DNA of 64,000 nt from Oscillospiraceae bacterium (GTDB lineage Bacteria > Bacillota > Clostridia > Oscillospirales > Ruminococcaceae), in the NCBI GenBank assembly GCA_015067025.1, contig SVNC01000003.1, positions 1 to 64,000 on the forward strand. The letters are read 5' to 3'. The translations under genes and the position numbers were made by a program. A model generated the notes under the pieces. That model saw only the letters and a list, made by a program, of their open reading frames with translations. It ran no database searches and was not told the origin of the DNA. Numbering within the stretch: position 1 is the first letter of the stretch; each line of letters starts with the position of its first letter. Positions 28,536 to 36,534 of the stretch are shown in pieces.

Positions 28536-29345
28536 TTAAACTCCCATATATTTTTCAAGGAATTTAACCGACATATTTATCCACTGTTTGCAATTGTCGC
28601 GGTAGAAATAGTCGTTCCAGCCTGTGACCTTATCGCAGGTGGAAAGTCCGTGAGGGCCTTCGTCAAACATATGAAGCTCACAAGGAACTTTATTTGATAC
28701 ACAAGCCTTAGCCATAACAAGACTATTCTGGGCGGGTACGCAGTCATCGTTTGCGGTGCACCATAAGAATACGGGCGGTGTCTTGGGTGTTACTCTGTTT
28801 TCAATAGAGAGTTTTGAAAGCTCGTCTCTTGTGGCATCTTCACCGAGAAGCACGTCAAAAGAACCCTTATGGGGATTTGTAACGCCGCTTATTACGGGAT
28901 AGCTGAGTATAGCCGCATTGGGTCTTATATCCTCGGGAGTGCAGGATAAGGGTTTATATACCGCAGGATCTCCCCACATTGTAGCCATACAAGCCGCAAG
29001 GTGGCCGCCTGCACTTGCTCCCCATACTGCTATTTTCTGAGGGTCGATGCCGAATTCTTCGCATCTTTGTCTCAGCTTAAGTACTGCATACGCCGCATTG
29101 TGAAGCGCTGAGGGGTAACGTGTGTTACAACTGTAATTAAGGATAAAGGCATTGTAGCCCTCGGCAAGATAACGCATTGCTACAGGCTCACCCTCTCTTG
29201 CGGAGCAGTATTCGTAACCGCCACCGGGGAAAATAAGGATAGCAGGTCTTTTTTCGCAGAACTGAAGACCTTCTACGTTATCCAGCATATAAGCCTTTAA
29301 GTAGACGGTTCTTTCTTCATTTAAATAGTAGGTTTTTATCACCAT
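28536..29345 (-). CDS. Alpha/beta hydrolase, carbohydrate acetyl-esterase-like
   Basis: 269 aa, no signal peptide. The fold has an oxyanion segment FPGGGYEYCS, the nucleophile elbow GASAGGH, the acid in TANDDCVP and the histidine in EGPHGLS, an arrangement close to bacterial Aes/BD-FAE type esterases that remove acetyl groups from imported xylo- or other oligosaccharides. Substrate is inferred from family only. Own promoter at 29396-29424. Its promoter lies about 20 bp from the edge of the repeat element at 29445. Confidence 0.88.
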   Translation of the reverse strand: MVIKTYYLNEERTVYLKAYMLDNVEGLQFCEKRPAILIFPGGGYEYCSAREGEPVAMRYLAEGYNAFILNYSCNTRYPSALHNAAYAVLKLRQRCEEFGIDPQKIAVWGASAGGHLAACMATMWGDPAVYKPLSCTPEDIRPNAAILSYPVISGVTNPHKGSFDVLLGEDATRDELSKLSIENRVTPKTPPVFLWCTANDDCVPAQNSLVMAKACVSNKVPCELHMFDEGPHGLSTCDKVTGWNDYFYRDNCKQWINMSVKFLEKYMGV

Positions 29346-29395
29346 GATATATGATTCCTTTCCGTATGGAATTTTGATTATAGTTACCTATTATT

Positions 29396-29424
29396 ATTGT
29401 ACTACTTTTCTATACAAAAATCAA
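29396..29424 (-). promoter_or_regulatory. Promoter of the acetyl-esterase-like gene
   Basis: TTGATT, 17-nt spacer, TACAAT on the minus strand. Confidence 0.65.
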
Positions 29425-29444
29425 GCGGTAGAACATAATTAAGG

Positions 29445-29642
29445 TAAATTGTTGTTTATAGGGTTGCCGTAGGCATTGTAGCCCCCAACCCCCTTACCCC
29501 CTTCCCCCTTAGGGAAGGGGGATAAATGAGGGGCTACCGCCCCTTGTGACCCTTTGGGGCTACCGCCCCAAACCCCGTGCATATCAAGGCTTGTGGGTTG
29601 TTTGCAAAATGAAATTACAACAACATTGTAGCACCGCCGTTT
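29445..29642. repeat. Left terminal inverted repeat of the 1.09 kb element
   Basis: About 198 nt that reappear inverted at 30344-30536. The outer 41 nt, beginning TAAATTGTTGTTTATAGGGT, match the right end exactly; inside, blocks such as GCATATCAAGGCTTGTGGGT and ATTACAACAACATTGTA are also shared, with small indels in the G/C-rich stretches between. Confidence 0.85.
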
Positions 29643-29648
29643 ACGAGG

Positions 29649-29724
29649 CTGCGACGCCCTTTAGGGCAATAAACCACCGTTTATATCGGCGTTTACGGGC
29701 AATTTACCACCTTGTTTTAATTAT
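29649..29724. repeat. 76-bp direct repeat, copy 1
   Basis: Begins CTGCGACGCCCTTTAGGGCA; by eye identical over 76 bp to copy 2 at 29914-29989, 265 bp downstream. Confidence 0.85.
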
Positions 29725-29913
29725 CACCTTAATGTAGGGGGTGCCCCCCCGGACGCCCGCCGCCGAAGGGAGCAGTCCGATAGGACTGCGTGACTTTATG
29801 AAAATGCAATTTTCATAAAGTTTAGGCTACCGCCCATGTAGCAGTCTGAAAGACTGCGACGGTCTTTAGACCAATGACCCCTTTTGGGGCTACCGCCCCA
29901 GCAGTCCAAGGGA

Positions 29914-29989
29914 CTGCGACGCCCTTTAGGGCAATAAACCACCGTTTATATCGGCGTTTACGGGCAATTTACCACCTTGTTTTAATTAT
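29914..29989. repeat. 76-bp direct repeat, copy 2
   Basis: Second perfect copy of the 29649-29724 unit. Both copies follow a different GCAGTC-type hairpin, which suggests insertion of hairpin cassettes before the unit or duplication of the whole segment. Confidence 0.85.
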
Positions 29990-30343
29990 AATCATTTCCG
30001 TAGGGGCGTCTGTTTCGCAAGAAACAGACGAGGTCTTTAGACCAACGACTACTTAGACGCCCGAAATTATCGCATAAACAAAAACCGCCGTAGGCGGATT
30101 TATTAAAATTTATCCGCCGTAGGCGGATTCCATCATTAGCGAAGCGGCATCATATGCCCGACAGGGCATATATCATTCATCACGTCTGCGAAGCAGATAT
30201 ATCATTGTTGTTTGAACGCTTGGCGTTCAACAAGTTTCCCATTGTTTTTAAAATCAAAGATTTTAAAAACCGTCTCAGTCCCTTGGACTGCTCCCGCTCC
30301 CAATTCCGCCTTTACAAGCCATTGCAATTGGCAAAACATTATG

Positions 30344-30536
30344 AACGGCGGTGTTACAATGTTGTTGTAATTTTTTCAAATAACCCACAAGCCTTGATAT
30401 GCAAGGGGTTTGGGGCGTAGCCCCAAACAAGGTCGCAGGGGCGGTAGCCCCCGTATTTTCCCCCTTTCCTCAGGGGAAAGGGGGTCAGGGGGTTTGGGGC
30501 TACAATGCCTACGGCAACCCTATAAACAACAATTTA
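30344..30536. repeat. Right terminal inverted repeat of the 1.09 kb element
   Basis: Inverted counterpart of 29445-29642, ending ...CTATAAACAACAATTTA. Confidence 0.85.
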
Positions 30537-30556
30537 TCTCTCCCCAAATACAAAAT

Positions 30557-30584
30557 AAAAGAGGAAGTCTGCACTTCCTCTTTT
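30557..30584 (-). terminator. Terminator of the LytTR regulator gene
   Basis: AAAAGAGGAAGT-ctgc-ACTTCCTCTTTT, followed by ATTTT on the minus strand. Confidence 0.85.
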
Positions 30585-30604
30585 ATATATATAATAGTAT
30601 CCGG

Positions 30605-32365
30605 TTATATTGATAATCTTGACTTGAAATCCTCGACGTACTTTCTTGATACCTTTATTTCCTCGTTATTGCTGAGAGTCACGATAATGGTTCTGTCAGG
30701 ACCGGGTCGGAAATTGACTACCTTTTTCATATTAAGCACCATTGACTTTGATATACGTACAAAGCCTCTTGTATTAAGCTGCTCTTCAATTTCAAACAGC
30801 TTTTGCTTTATCTCGTACTTTCCGCTTTTCAGAGCAATATGTATCTTGCTGTTTATAGCTTCAAAATACAGTATATTTTCAACTACCACCTTACACATAA
30901 CGCCGTTTTTATTTGCAAAAATATTAATATCGTCATTTATCGGTGTAGGATTATTAATAACGGTGCTACTTTCTGCATTCTTTTCTGCAGAATATGACTG
31001 TAAAGCGGGCTGCTGCTGGGGGACCGCAGATTTTCTTGCTTCTTCAAGCTGATTTAAACGCTCAATAGCAATTGATACTATCTTGGCAAATTTAAGGGTT
31101 ATTTCATCGTATATTGCAGGGGTATCATACATAACAGTCATAAAGCCGTACATCTTACCATTGAATACAAGCGGCAGTACAAAAGTAAAGGAACTGTCAC
31201 CGCCAACGTCAATGGATATACCGTCCGGAAGAATACGACTTGCAACAAATTCCTTTTCAGGAGTCTTATCATATTGGTCTTCAACAAAGAAAACACAGGT
31301 TGCGTGCAGATTATCTTCATTGATCAGAGAAATGCTGACGCCTTTTCTTCCCGATATAAGATAAACGTTTTTTCTCATAATGTCAACGAACTCATCAAAA
31401 TTCTTTACCGTATAGAGCTTTTCTTCGATATTGCTGTTTCTGAAAAGCATTTCGTTATGCTCCTGCTTTTCTCTCTGTTCAAATTTAAAGCGTGTATTTC
31501 TCTGTGGCATTATACCACAGCCACAGCTTATACCAAGGGACAGTACCGGCTGAGGAGGTCTCTTTTCAGGAGCAGTCAGCCCTGTTATTTTATTATAAAG
31601 CATAGCCATAGCATCATATCCCGATATTTCACCATCAATAATAACTGTTGAAATAGAAAGTATGTTTCCAAGCTTTTCGGGAGATCTTGAAACGCACATT
31701 ACCTTGATATCATCGGGGATACGATAATTGTACTGATACATACATTTAATAAAGGTCCTTGCAATAGGCTCATTGATACATACAACTGCATCGGGTATAG
31801 GGAGTACTTCTCTTGCAATATTATCCGCTAATGTTTCTGCACAATCCGTCCAGTAGCCACCATAGAAAACGTCATTTTCATTAAAGCTAAGACCGTGCTT
31901 TTTCAATGAATCCTTTGCTCCGTTTATCTGAGCGTTGATAGTACTTTTTCTGCCACCGAGTACATATATATGCTGACAATTATGTTTTTCTATCAGATGG
32001 TCAAATATCAATTCCATATACTTTCCGCTTCCGCGGCTCTTTACGTGATCAACGTCCTCAAATTTACCTACAGATACAATAGGGATGTCACATTGTTCTT
32101 TTATCTTTGCAGATATATCCATAAGAACCTCGGTATGAGCACCAAAGCTGGTGGCAATAACTATAACACCGTCATACTCGTTGAAATTGACAAGGTCAAA
32201 TACTTTGTCCTCTCCTCCTGTAATAAGCTCGCAAAGCTGCAACATAGAAAAGGTTGTAGTTGAAAAGCCAAGTGTATTAGCTGACTTTTCAATCCCGAGA
32301 AGATAGGATATGGTATCATTTTCCCTTATGTCTGACATCAGTACACATATTTTGTATTTAAGCAT
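30605..32365 (-). CDS. Hybrid transcription regulator: LacI-type sensor, GAF-like domain, LytTR DNA-binding domain
   Basis: 586 aa. Residues 1-285 follow the periplasmic-binding-protein fold of LacI/GalR effector domains (YDGVIVIATSFGAH, IPIVSVGKFEDVDHV, PDAVVCINEPIA, IKVMCVSRSPEKL, ending ISCGCG), but no N-terminal helix-turn-helix precedes it. Residues about 305-440 look like a GAF domain. A Gln/Ser/Asn linker leads to a C-terminal LytTR domain (485-584: VVVENILYFEAINSKIHI, GFVRISKSMVLNMKKV, IKVSRKYVEDFK). So a sugar-type ligand sensor is wired to a LytTR output. CGGAGG precedes the ATG. It is divergent from a secreted protein gene, the likely target. Confidence 0.88.
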   Translation of the reverse strand: MLKYKICVLMSDIRENDTISYLLGIEKSANTLGFSTTTFSMLQLCELITGGEDKVFDLVNFNEYDGVIVIATSFGAHTEVLMDISAKIKEQCDIPIVSVGKFEDVDHVKSRGSGKYMELIFDHLIEKHNCQHIYVLGGRKSTINAQINGAKDSLKKHGLSFNENDVFYGGYWTDCAETLADNIAREVLPIPDAVVCINEPIARTFIKCMYQYNYRIPDDIKVMCVSRSPEKLGNILSISTVIIDGEISGYDAMAMLYNKITGLTAPEKRPPQPVLSLGISCGCGIMPQRNTRFKFEQREKQEHNEMLFRNSNIEEKLYTVKNFDEFVDIMRKNVYLISGRKGVSISLINEDNLHATCVFFVEDQYDKTPEKEFVASRILPDGISIDVGGDSSFTFVLPLVFNGKMYGFMTVMYDTPAIYDEITLKFAKIVSIAIERLNQLEEARKSAVPQQQPALQSYSAEKNAESSTVINNPTPINDDINIFANKNGVMCKVVVENILYFEAINSKIHIALKSGKYEIKQKLFEIEEQLNTRGFVRISKSMVLNMKKVVNFRPGPDRTIIVTLSNNEEIKVSRKYVEDFKSRLSI

Positions 32366-32412
32366 TATCTTACCTCCGTTTGAAATAGAATTCCAATTTC
32401 TTCTTTAGTTAT

Positions 32413-32441
32413 AGTATAAATAAATTTGTAATTAAAGTCAA
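32413..32441 (-). promoter_or_regulatory. Promoter of the LytTR regulator gene
   Basis: TTGACT, 17-nt spacer, TATACT on the minus strand. Confidence 0.75.
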
Positions 32442-32473
32442 ATATATTCCGACCAGATGCACAAAATAAGGAT

Positions 32474-32813
32474 AAAATGCCGAAATGCCACATTTTTAGC
32501 CTTAGTTTCCACGACAAGTTGCCAACTTTGACAACTTGCCACGCAATATACGCAACAAACAGAATTGCACCTTGTCAATTCAAGATGCCGAAAACAATTC
32601 TGTGCAGGTTGCCTTTTCGTTCCGTTTGTCACTACCAACCTGCCGACCGCTTGTCCGATGCAACAAACCCTCTGTTTAAAAGGGTTTTTGAACGATTGTA
32701 CCACTTGTCGTATTGATAAGCGGTACATTTTTCCGTTTAAGTTGTAATTTTAGTCAAAAAATCTTGTCTTTTCATCACAGAATAAGCGGTCAATTTTATG
32801 TGTACCGCTTATC
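32474..32813. promoter_or_regulatory. Inverted-repeat-rich part of the regulator/secreted-protein intergenic region
   Basis: The 899-nt gap 32366-33264 holds no convincing gene. This part has AAGTTGCC (32516) and CAACTTGCC (32532), ACAGAATTG/CAATTCTGT arms at 32559 and 32594, and two left arms, GATAAGCGGTACA (32715) and ATAAGCGGT (32782), that can each pair with the same right arm TGTACCGCTTATC at 32801. AAAATGCCGAA-type words recur at 32474, 32581 and 33017. These look like regulator sites or a duplicated promoter region; roles are inferred. Confidence 0.45.
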
Positions 32814-32928
32814 CGTCCATCCCCCTTAAACACGCTATATAAAGCGGAATTTCAGCTTTATGTAAACTTCACAAATCAGTTTCACAAAATATAAAAAAAT
32901 CAGAATTTTTGCTCAAAAATGAAAAAAG

Positions 32929-32982
32929 GGCAACTTAATTCAAAAATCGGATTTTGTAATCGTTTACAAAATACAAGTTGCC
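32929..32982. promoter_or_regulatory. GGCAACTT/AAGTTGCC inverted pair around the cre site
   Basis: Arms at 32929-32936 and 32975-32982 flank the cre-like palindrome symmetrically. The AAGTTGCC word also occurs near the regulator promoter at 32516, so it could be the LytTR-protein recognition site; not proven. Confidence 0.4.
32954..32968 (+). promoter_or_regulatory. Catabolite response element (cre) for CcpA
   Basis: TTGTAATCGTTTACA fits the cre consensus WTGNAANCGNWWNCA at every position and sits within a wider palindrome, TTTTGTAATCGTTTACAAAA. It lies about 85 nt upstream of the predicted start of the secreted-protein transcript, a position that could give activation as well as repression. 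Another LacI-family protein could use the same site. Confidence 0.65.
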
Positions 32983-33011
32983 ACAAATTCAGGGATAATA
33001 AAGCAAAAGTG

Positions 33012-33040
33012 TTGCCAAAATGCCGAATATGGGATATACT
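33012..33040 (+). promoter_or_regulatory. Promoter of the secreted-protein gene
   Basis: TTGCCA, 17-nt spacer, TATACT, giving a leader of about 220 nt that is A-rich. Confidence 0.7.
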
Positions 33041-33264
33041 TTAGTCAGACGAGAGAAACCGAGGTGCACATCGGGAGTAGCTCAGACGGAAAGAGAATAA
33101 AAAATACAAGCACAGTATTTAAAACGTCACAGCACTACGTCACACCAACATCTTTATAAAAAACAAAACCTTTTATTCGCAAACTACTAAAACGCAAAAG
33201 TAAAAACCTTAAAAGAAAACAAAAAATTCAAACACAACATTTTAACTAAAAAGGAGTATTTATC

Positions 33265-34395
33265 ATGAACAAGAAATTTAAGGCAATCATCGCCGGCGTA
33301 ATGGCAACAGCTACAGTAGCAACAATGGCTTTCAGTGCATCAGCAACAAACGTAACAAATTCAAATGATGACGGCAATTTCGTTTACTCATCACAGTACA
33401 ACGACTGCAGAACAGGTGCCGCAGGCGGTTATGTATGGAACACAGCAGCAACTCAGGCACTTTATCCTGAATTCACAAAGAGCTATCTGAGCACAAAGCC
33501 CACCTATGTTTCATCCAAGACACACTCCAGCGGAATGATGGTTGCTATGCTTGATAAGTCCATAACAACATGGGAAGACGCTAAGAATTACGTAAAGAAC
33601 CTTACAGTAAAGGATAAGAATGGCAATGTGCTTTTATGTAAGGTAGAACGTGACAGTGCAACAGGCAGATTCGGTCTTCGTGCTTTGAATATAGAACAGG
33701 TTGAATATAAAATCAGTAAAACTGTAGTCAACTCAAGAGTTGAGGTTAAATACACCTTAAAGGGCTTATGGGTAGGTGCAAACTTCAACGTATTTGTATC
33801 CAATGTGACTTATACCGGCGGTGGAGAAAGCTATAAGGCAAACGGCAGAGATGGCTTTGACAAAGCTGATTGGTACACATATTATACGTTCAAGTCAAAC
33901 GAAGCACTTCGCAATGCAAAATACTATCTTGGAAATGGTCTGTCAAAAGAAACCCAGAAATTCACATTCGATGCTATATTAGACAAGGATGGTAAACAGC
34001 GTAATCTTACAAGAGTGACTCATACGAATACAGTAAATAATAAGAGTTACGTAGGTCTTGAAGCTTACTCATTAAACGGTAAGTGCACTGAAAAGGTTGC
34101 TACATACGATTTCGGTAAAAATAATAATTTTGTACTTTTCAAAAAATCAGGCTCCACACTGTATATGTATTATGGTAACGGCAGGGATGTTGACTATGAT
34201 GTTAAATGGCAGAACGACTCAAAAATACTTAGCGTTATTAAGTACCAAAGCGGTTATGGTCTGAAGCGTTCAGGCGATTTGGATGGTATAACCGAAGTAA
34301 AATGCTACGCCGGCTCACAGATTAAGTCATACAACGGCGAATATTATCTTGACGAAGGATTACCTGTAGGCAGCTTCAAGCCCAGCGAAGTATAA
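33265..34395 (+). CDS. Secreted protein of unknown function under cre/LytTR-linked control
   Basis: 376 aa. A clear signal peptide (cut after SASA, residue 27) is followed by about 350 residues rich in Tyr, Asn, Lys and Gly with a beta-strand pattern and no membrane helix, LPXTG or dockerin. I recognise no enzyme or binding family. Aromatic runs such as DKADWYTYYTFKSN and LYMYYGNGRDVDYD would suit a carbohydrate- or surface-binding protein, but this is inference. AAGGAG gives the start. Long leader, cre-like site and the divergent sensor-LytTR regulator suggest an abundant, tightly controlled product. Single gene with a strong terminator. Confidence 0.8.
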   Translation: MNKKFKAIIAGVMATATVATMAFSASATNVTNSNDDGNFVYSSQYNDCRTGAAGGYVWNTAATQALYPEFTKSYLSTKPTYVSSKTHSSGMMVAMLDKSITTWEDAKNYVKNLTVKDKNGNVLLCKVERDSATGRFGLRALNIEQVEYKISKTVVNSRVEVKYTLKGLWVGANFNVFVSNVTYTGGGESYKANGRDGFDKADWYTYYTFKSNEALRNAKYYLGNGLSKETQKFTFDAILDKDGKQRNLTRVTHTNTVNNKSYVGLEAYSLNGKCTEKVATYDFGKNNNFVLFKKSGSTLYMYYGNGRDVDYDVKWQNDSKILSVIKYQSGYGLKRSGDLDGITEVKCYAGSQIKSYNGEYYLDEGLPVGSFKPSEV

Positions 34396-34428
34396 TAATT
34401 ATATTCCCCAAATGATAAAATGATAAAT

Positions 34429-34468
34429 ACGGAGACCCTCAGAGAAATCTGAGGGCTTCCGTTTTTTT
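34429..34468 (+). terminator. Terminator of the secreted-protein gene
   Basis: Nested stem CGGA..CCCTCAGA-gaaa-TCTGAGGG..TCCG followed by seven T residues. Confidence 0.9.
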
Positions 34469-34606
34469 GTTATACGGATATTTACGTATGCTTTTTTTAG
34501 CTTTTTAGCACAGCGTAATTATTGCACAAAAAATCCTTGTCCTATTGCATAAAAAGAGTTAGTTTTTACAATTTTGATACATTTAAGGATAAATTGAAAT
34601 TTTCTA

Positions 34607-34635
34607 TTGACAGTATCTTTTTCTTGTGTTAAAAT
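34607..34635 (+). promoter_or_regulatory. Promoter of the ABC exporter operon
   Basis: Consensus TTGACA, 17-nt spacer, TAAAAT. The rest of the 34469-34779 gap is AT-rich, with a CTGAT/ATCAG plus CGTTTT/AAAACG hairpin at 34721-34750 in the leader. Confidence 0.8.
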
Positions 34636-34779
34636 AGCTGAGCGAATAAAGAAATCGAGACAAAAAGGGACGGAATAAAATAGATTTTTACAATTTATTT
34701 TCTTTTTTGTACAATTACCCCTGATCGTTTTTTGAAAACGTAAAAATCAGCTTTTAGCTTTAAGGAAAGGAAGGATAAA

Positions 34780-36534
34780 ATGTTCCAGTTAAAATGGCTC
34801 TGGGAAAATTTAAAGGGCTATCGTCCCGTGTATGCGGTGGCGCTTACTATGTCTATTATCAATATGTCGTTTTTCCTTGTAGGTCCTATCATTACGGAAA
34901 AAATAATATCTATCTTCATCACCTCCCCTGACGCTCTGTCAAATATCGAGAATCAGAGAGATCTTTTAATAACACTCTGCGTTGCGATGATACTTTTCGT
35001 ATTCGTCCGCACCTGCTTACAGTTTGTTGCAAAGACCCTTTATGAAATAGTATCTCAGGGTGTATTACAGAAGGTAAGAAACGAGCTTTTCCGCCGTATT
35101 CAAAATCAGGATATGCACTTTTATGATACACATACGAGAGGCGACCTGGTTACCCGTCTTACAGGTGACTTAGAGCTTATCCGTCATTCGCTTGCGTGGA
35201 TCATTATGATGGTGGTAGAAAGTCTTGCACTGTTTATCTACACTATCATTTATTTCTTCATTGTTGACTGGCTGATGACGTTATGCATCCTTTCCCTTGC
35301 CCCTATACTCTGCATCGTATCGAGAATGTTCTCAAAGAGAGTAAGACAAAGATACGTGGTACTTCGTGAAAAGCTTTCAAAGCTCAACACAAAGGCACAG
35401 GAAAACATTGCCGCTAACCGTGTTGTAAAGGCTTTTGCAAGAGAAGAATATGAGATGGAGGACTTTGACAAGTTCAACAAGGACTACTGCGAACATAACC
35501 AGAAGGCGGCTATGGTATGGCTCACCTTCCAGCCTTACATAGAAACACTTGCTCAGGGCTTATGGGTAGTACAGATGTTAGCGGGCGGTATCTTCGTTAT
35601 AAACGGAAGAATAACCCTTTCCGAATACACAGTCTTTTCAGGTCTGCTGTGGACTATCTCCAACACTATGAGAAATATCGGTATGCTTATTAACGATATG
35701 CAGAGATTCTTTGCAAGCGTTACAAAGATAATCGAAGTATACTACACAAAGCCTGATATCGTAAACGAGCATAACTGCGACGAAAGACCCAAGATAAAGG
35801 GCGATATCCGCTTTGAAAACGTTTCTTTAAAATTTGGCGAAACTACGGTTCTCCGTGACATAAATCTTGATATAAAGGACGGCGAAACTGTCGTTATAAT
35901 GGGTGCAACAGGCTCAGGCAAGACAACGCTTATGAATCTTATTGCAAGATTTTACGATACCACAAAGGGTAACGTTTTTGTCGGCGGTAAGAACGTAAAG
36001 GATTATGAGCTGGATATCCTACGTTCAAACATCGGTATGACAACTCAGGAGGTACTGCTCTTCTCCGATACCGTTGACGGCAATATCGCTTACGGCGATT
36101 CTGATCTTCCTTTTGAAGAAGTAAAGCAGTATGCACATCTTGCGTCTGCTCACTTTATCGAAAAGATGCCCGAACAGTATGATACAATTATCGGCGAAAG
36201 AGGCGTAGGTCTTTCAGGCGGTCAGAAGCAGAGAATTGCTCTTGCCCGTGCTATGGCGATAAAGCCTGCTATTCTCATTTTAGACGATACAACTTCCGCC
36301 GTTGATATGGAAACTGAGATCGAAATACAGGAAAATCTCACAAACTTAGGTTACTCTTGTACAAAGCTTATCATTGCACAGCGTACCTCTTCTGCCCGTC
36401 ACGCTGACAGAATAGTTATCTTAGAGGATGGAAAGATAAAGGAATGCGGTACTCACGACGAGCTTATGGCATTAAAGGGATATTACCACGAGATATATAC
36501 TCTCCAGAACGGTTTAGAAGAGGAGGCGGTTTAA
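34780..36534 (+). CDS. ABC exporter half-transporter with degenerate nucleotide site
   Basis: 584 aa. Six membrane helices (type IV exporter fold) then an ATPase domain with Walker A GATGSGKTT and signature LSGGQKQRIAL. After Walker B the catalytic glutamate is aspartate (ILDDTTSAVD), and the switch histidine is glutamine (IIAQRTSSAR). Such paired changes mark the non-hydrolysing site of heterodimeric exporters like BmrC/D or TM287/288. The canonical partner starts at the next base. Substrate unknown; drugs, peptides or lipids are usual. AAGGAAGG ribosome site. Confidence 0.93.
   Translation: MFQLKWLWENLKGYRPVYAVALTMSIINMSFFLVGPIITEKIISIFITSPDALSNIENQRDLLITLCVAMILFVFVRTCLQFVAKTLYEIVSQGVLQKVRNELFRRIQNQDMHFYDTHTRGDLVTRLTGDLELIRHSLAWIIMMVVESLALFIYTIIYFFIVDWLMTLCILSLAPILCIVSRMFSKRVRQRYVVLREKLSKLNTKAQENIAANRVVKAFAREEYEMEDFDKFNKDYCEHNQKAAMVWLTFQPYIETLAQGLWVVQMLAGGIFVINGRITLSEYTVFSGLLWTISNTMRNIGMLINDMQRFFASVTKIIEVYYTKPDIVNEHNCDERPKIKGDIRFENVSLKFGETTVLRDINLDIKDGETVVIMGATGSGKTTLMNLIARFYDTTKGNVFVGGKNVKDYELDILRSNIGMTTQEVLLFSDTVDGNIAYGDSDLPFEEVKQYAHLASAHFIEKMPEQYDTIIGERGVGLSGGQKQRIALARAMAIKPAILILDDTTSAVDMETEIEIQENLTNLGYSCTKLIIAQRTSSARHADRIVILEDGKIKECGTHDELMALKGYYHEIYTLQNGLEEEAV

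Larger units (their letters stand above)
29445..30536. repeat. Non-coding ~1.09 kb inverted-repeat element packed with mini-hairpins
   Basis: Fills most of the gap between the esterase and the LytTR regulator. The ends are ~195-nt inverted repeats. The inside has a perfect 76-bp direct repeat and at least ten short perfect palindromes with 3-4 nt loops, e.g. GCAGTCC-gata-GGACTGC, GTCTGTTTC-gcaa-GAAACAGAC, GAACGC-ttg-GCGTTC and TTTTTAAAATC-aaa-GATTTTAAAAA. Overlapping ORFs in the track (60-217 aa) are low-complexity translations of these repeats and no transposase is present. It resembles a large MITE-like or nested palindromic repeat; transcription into a structured RNA cannot be excluded. 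Confidence 0.75.

Noticed and set aside
29546-30420. ORFs of 60-88 aa inside the inverted-repeat element
   Set aside because: They are translations of repeats, with duplicated peptide segments that reflect the 76-bp direct repeat and no start signals.
30399-31052. 217-aa plus-strand ORF entering the LytTR gene
   Set aside because: It is antisense to the well-supported LytTR domain and begins in repeat DNA.
32438-32747. Short ORFs on both strands (60-96 aa) in the regulator intergenic gap
   Set aside because: No ribosome sites, Cys/Arg-rich odd composition, and they cover inverted repeats and a regulator promoter; a decayed gene fragment cannot be excluded but is not supported.
33070-33100. 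tRNA-like 5' half (GGGAGTAGCTCAGACGG)
   Set aside because: The D-arm-like stretch is not followed by an anticodon arm or a T-arm GTTCGAATC; it lies in an mRNA leader.
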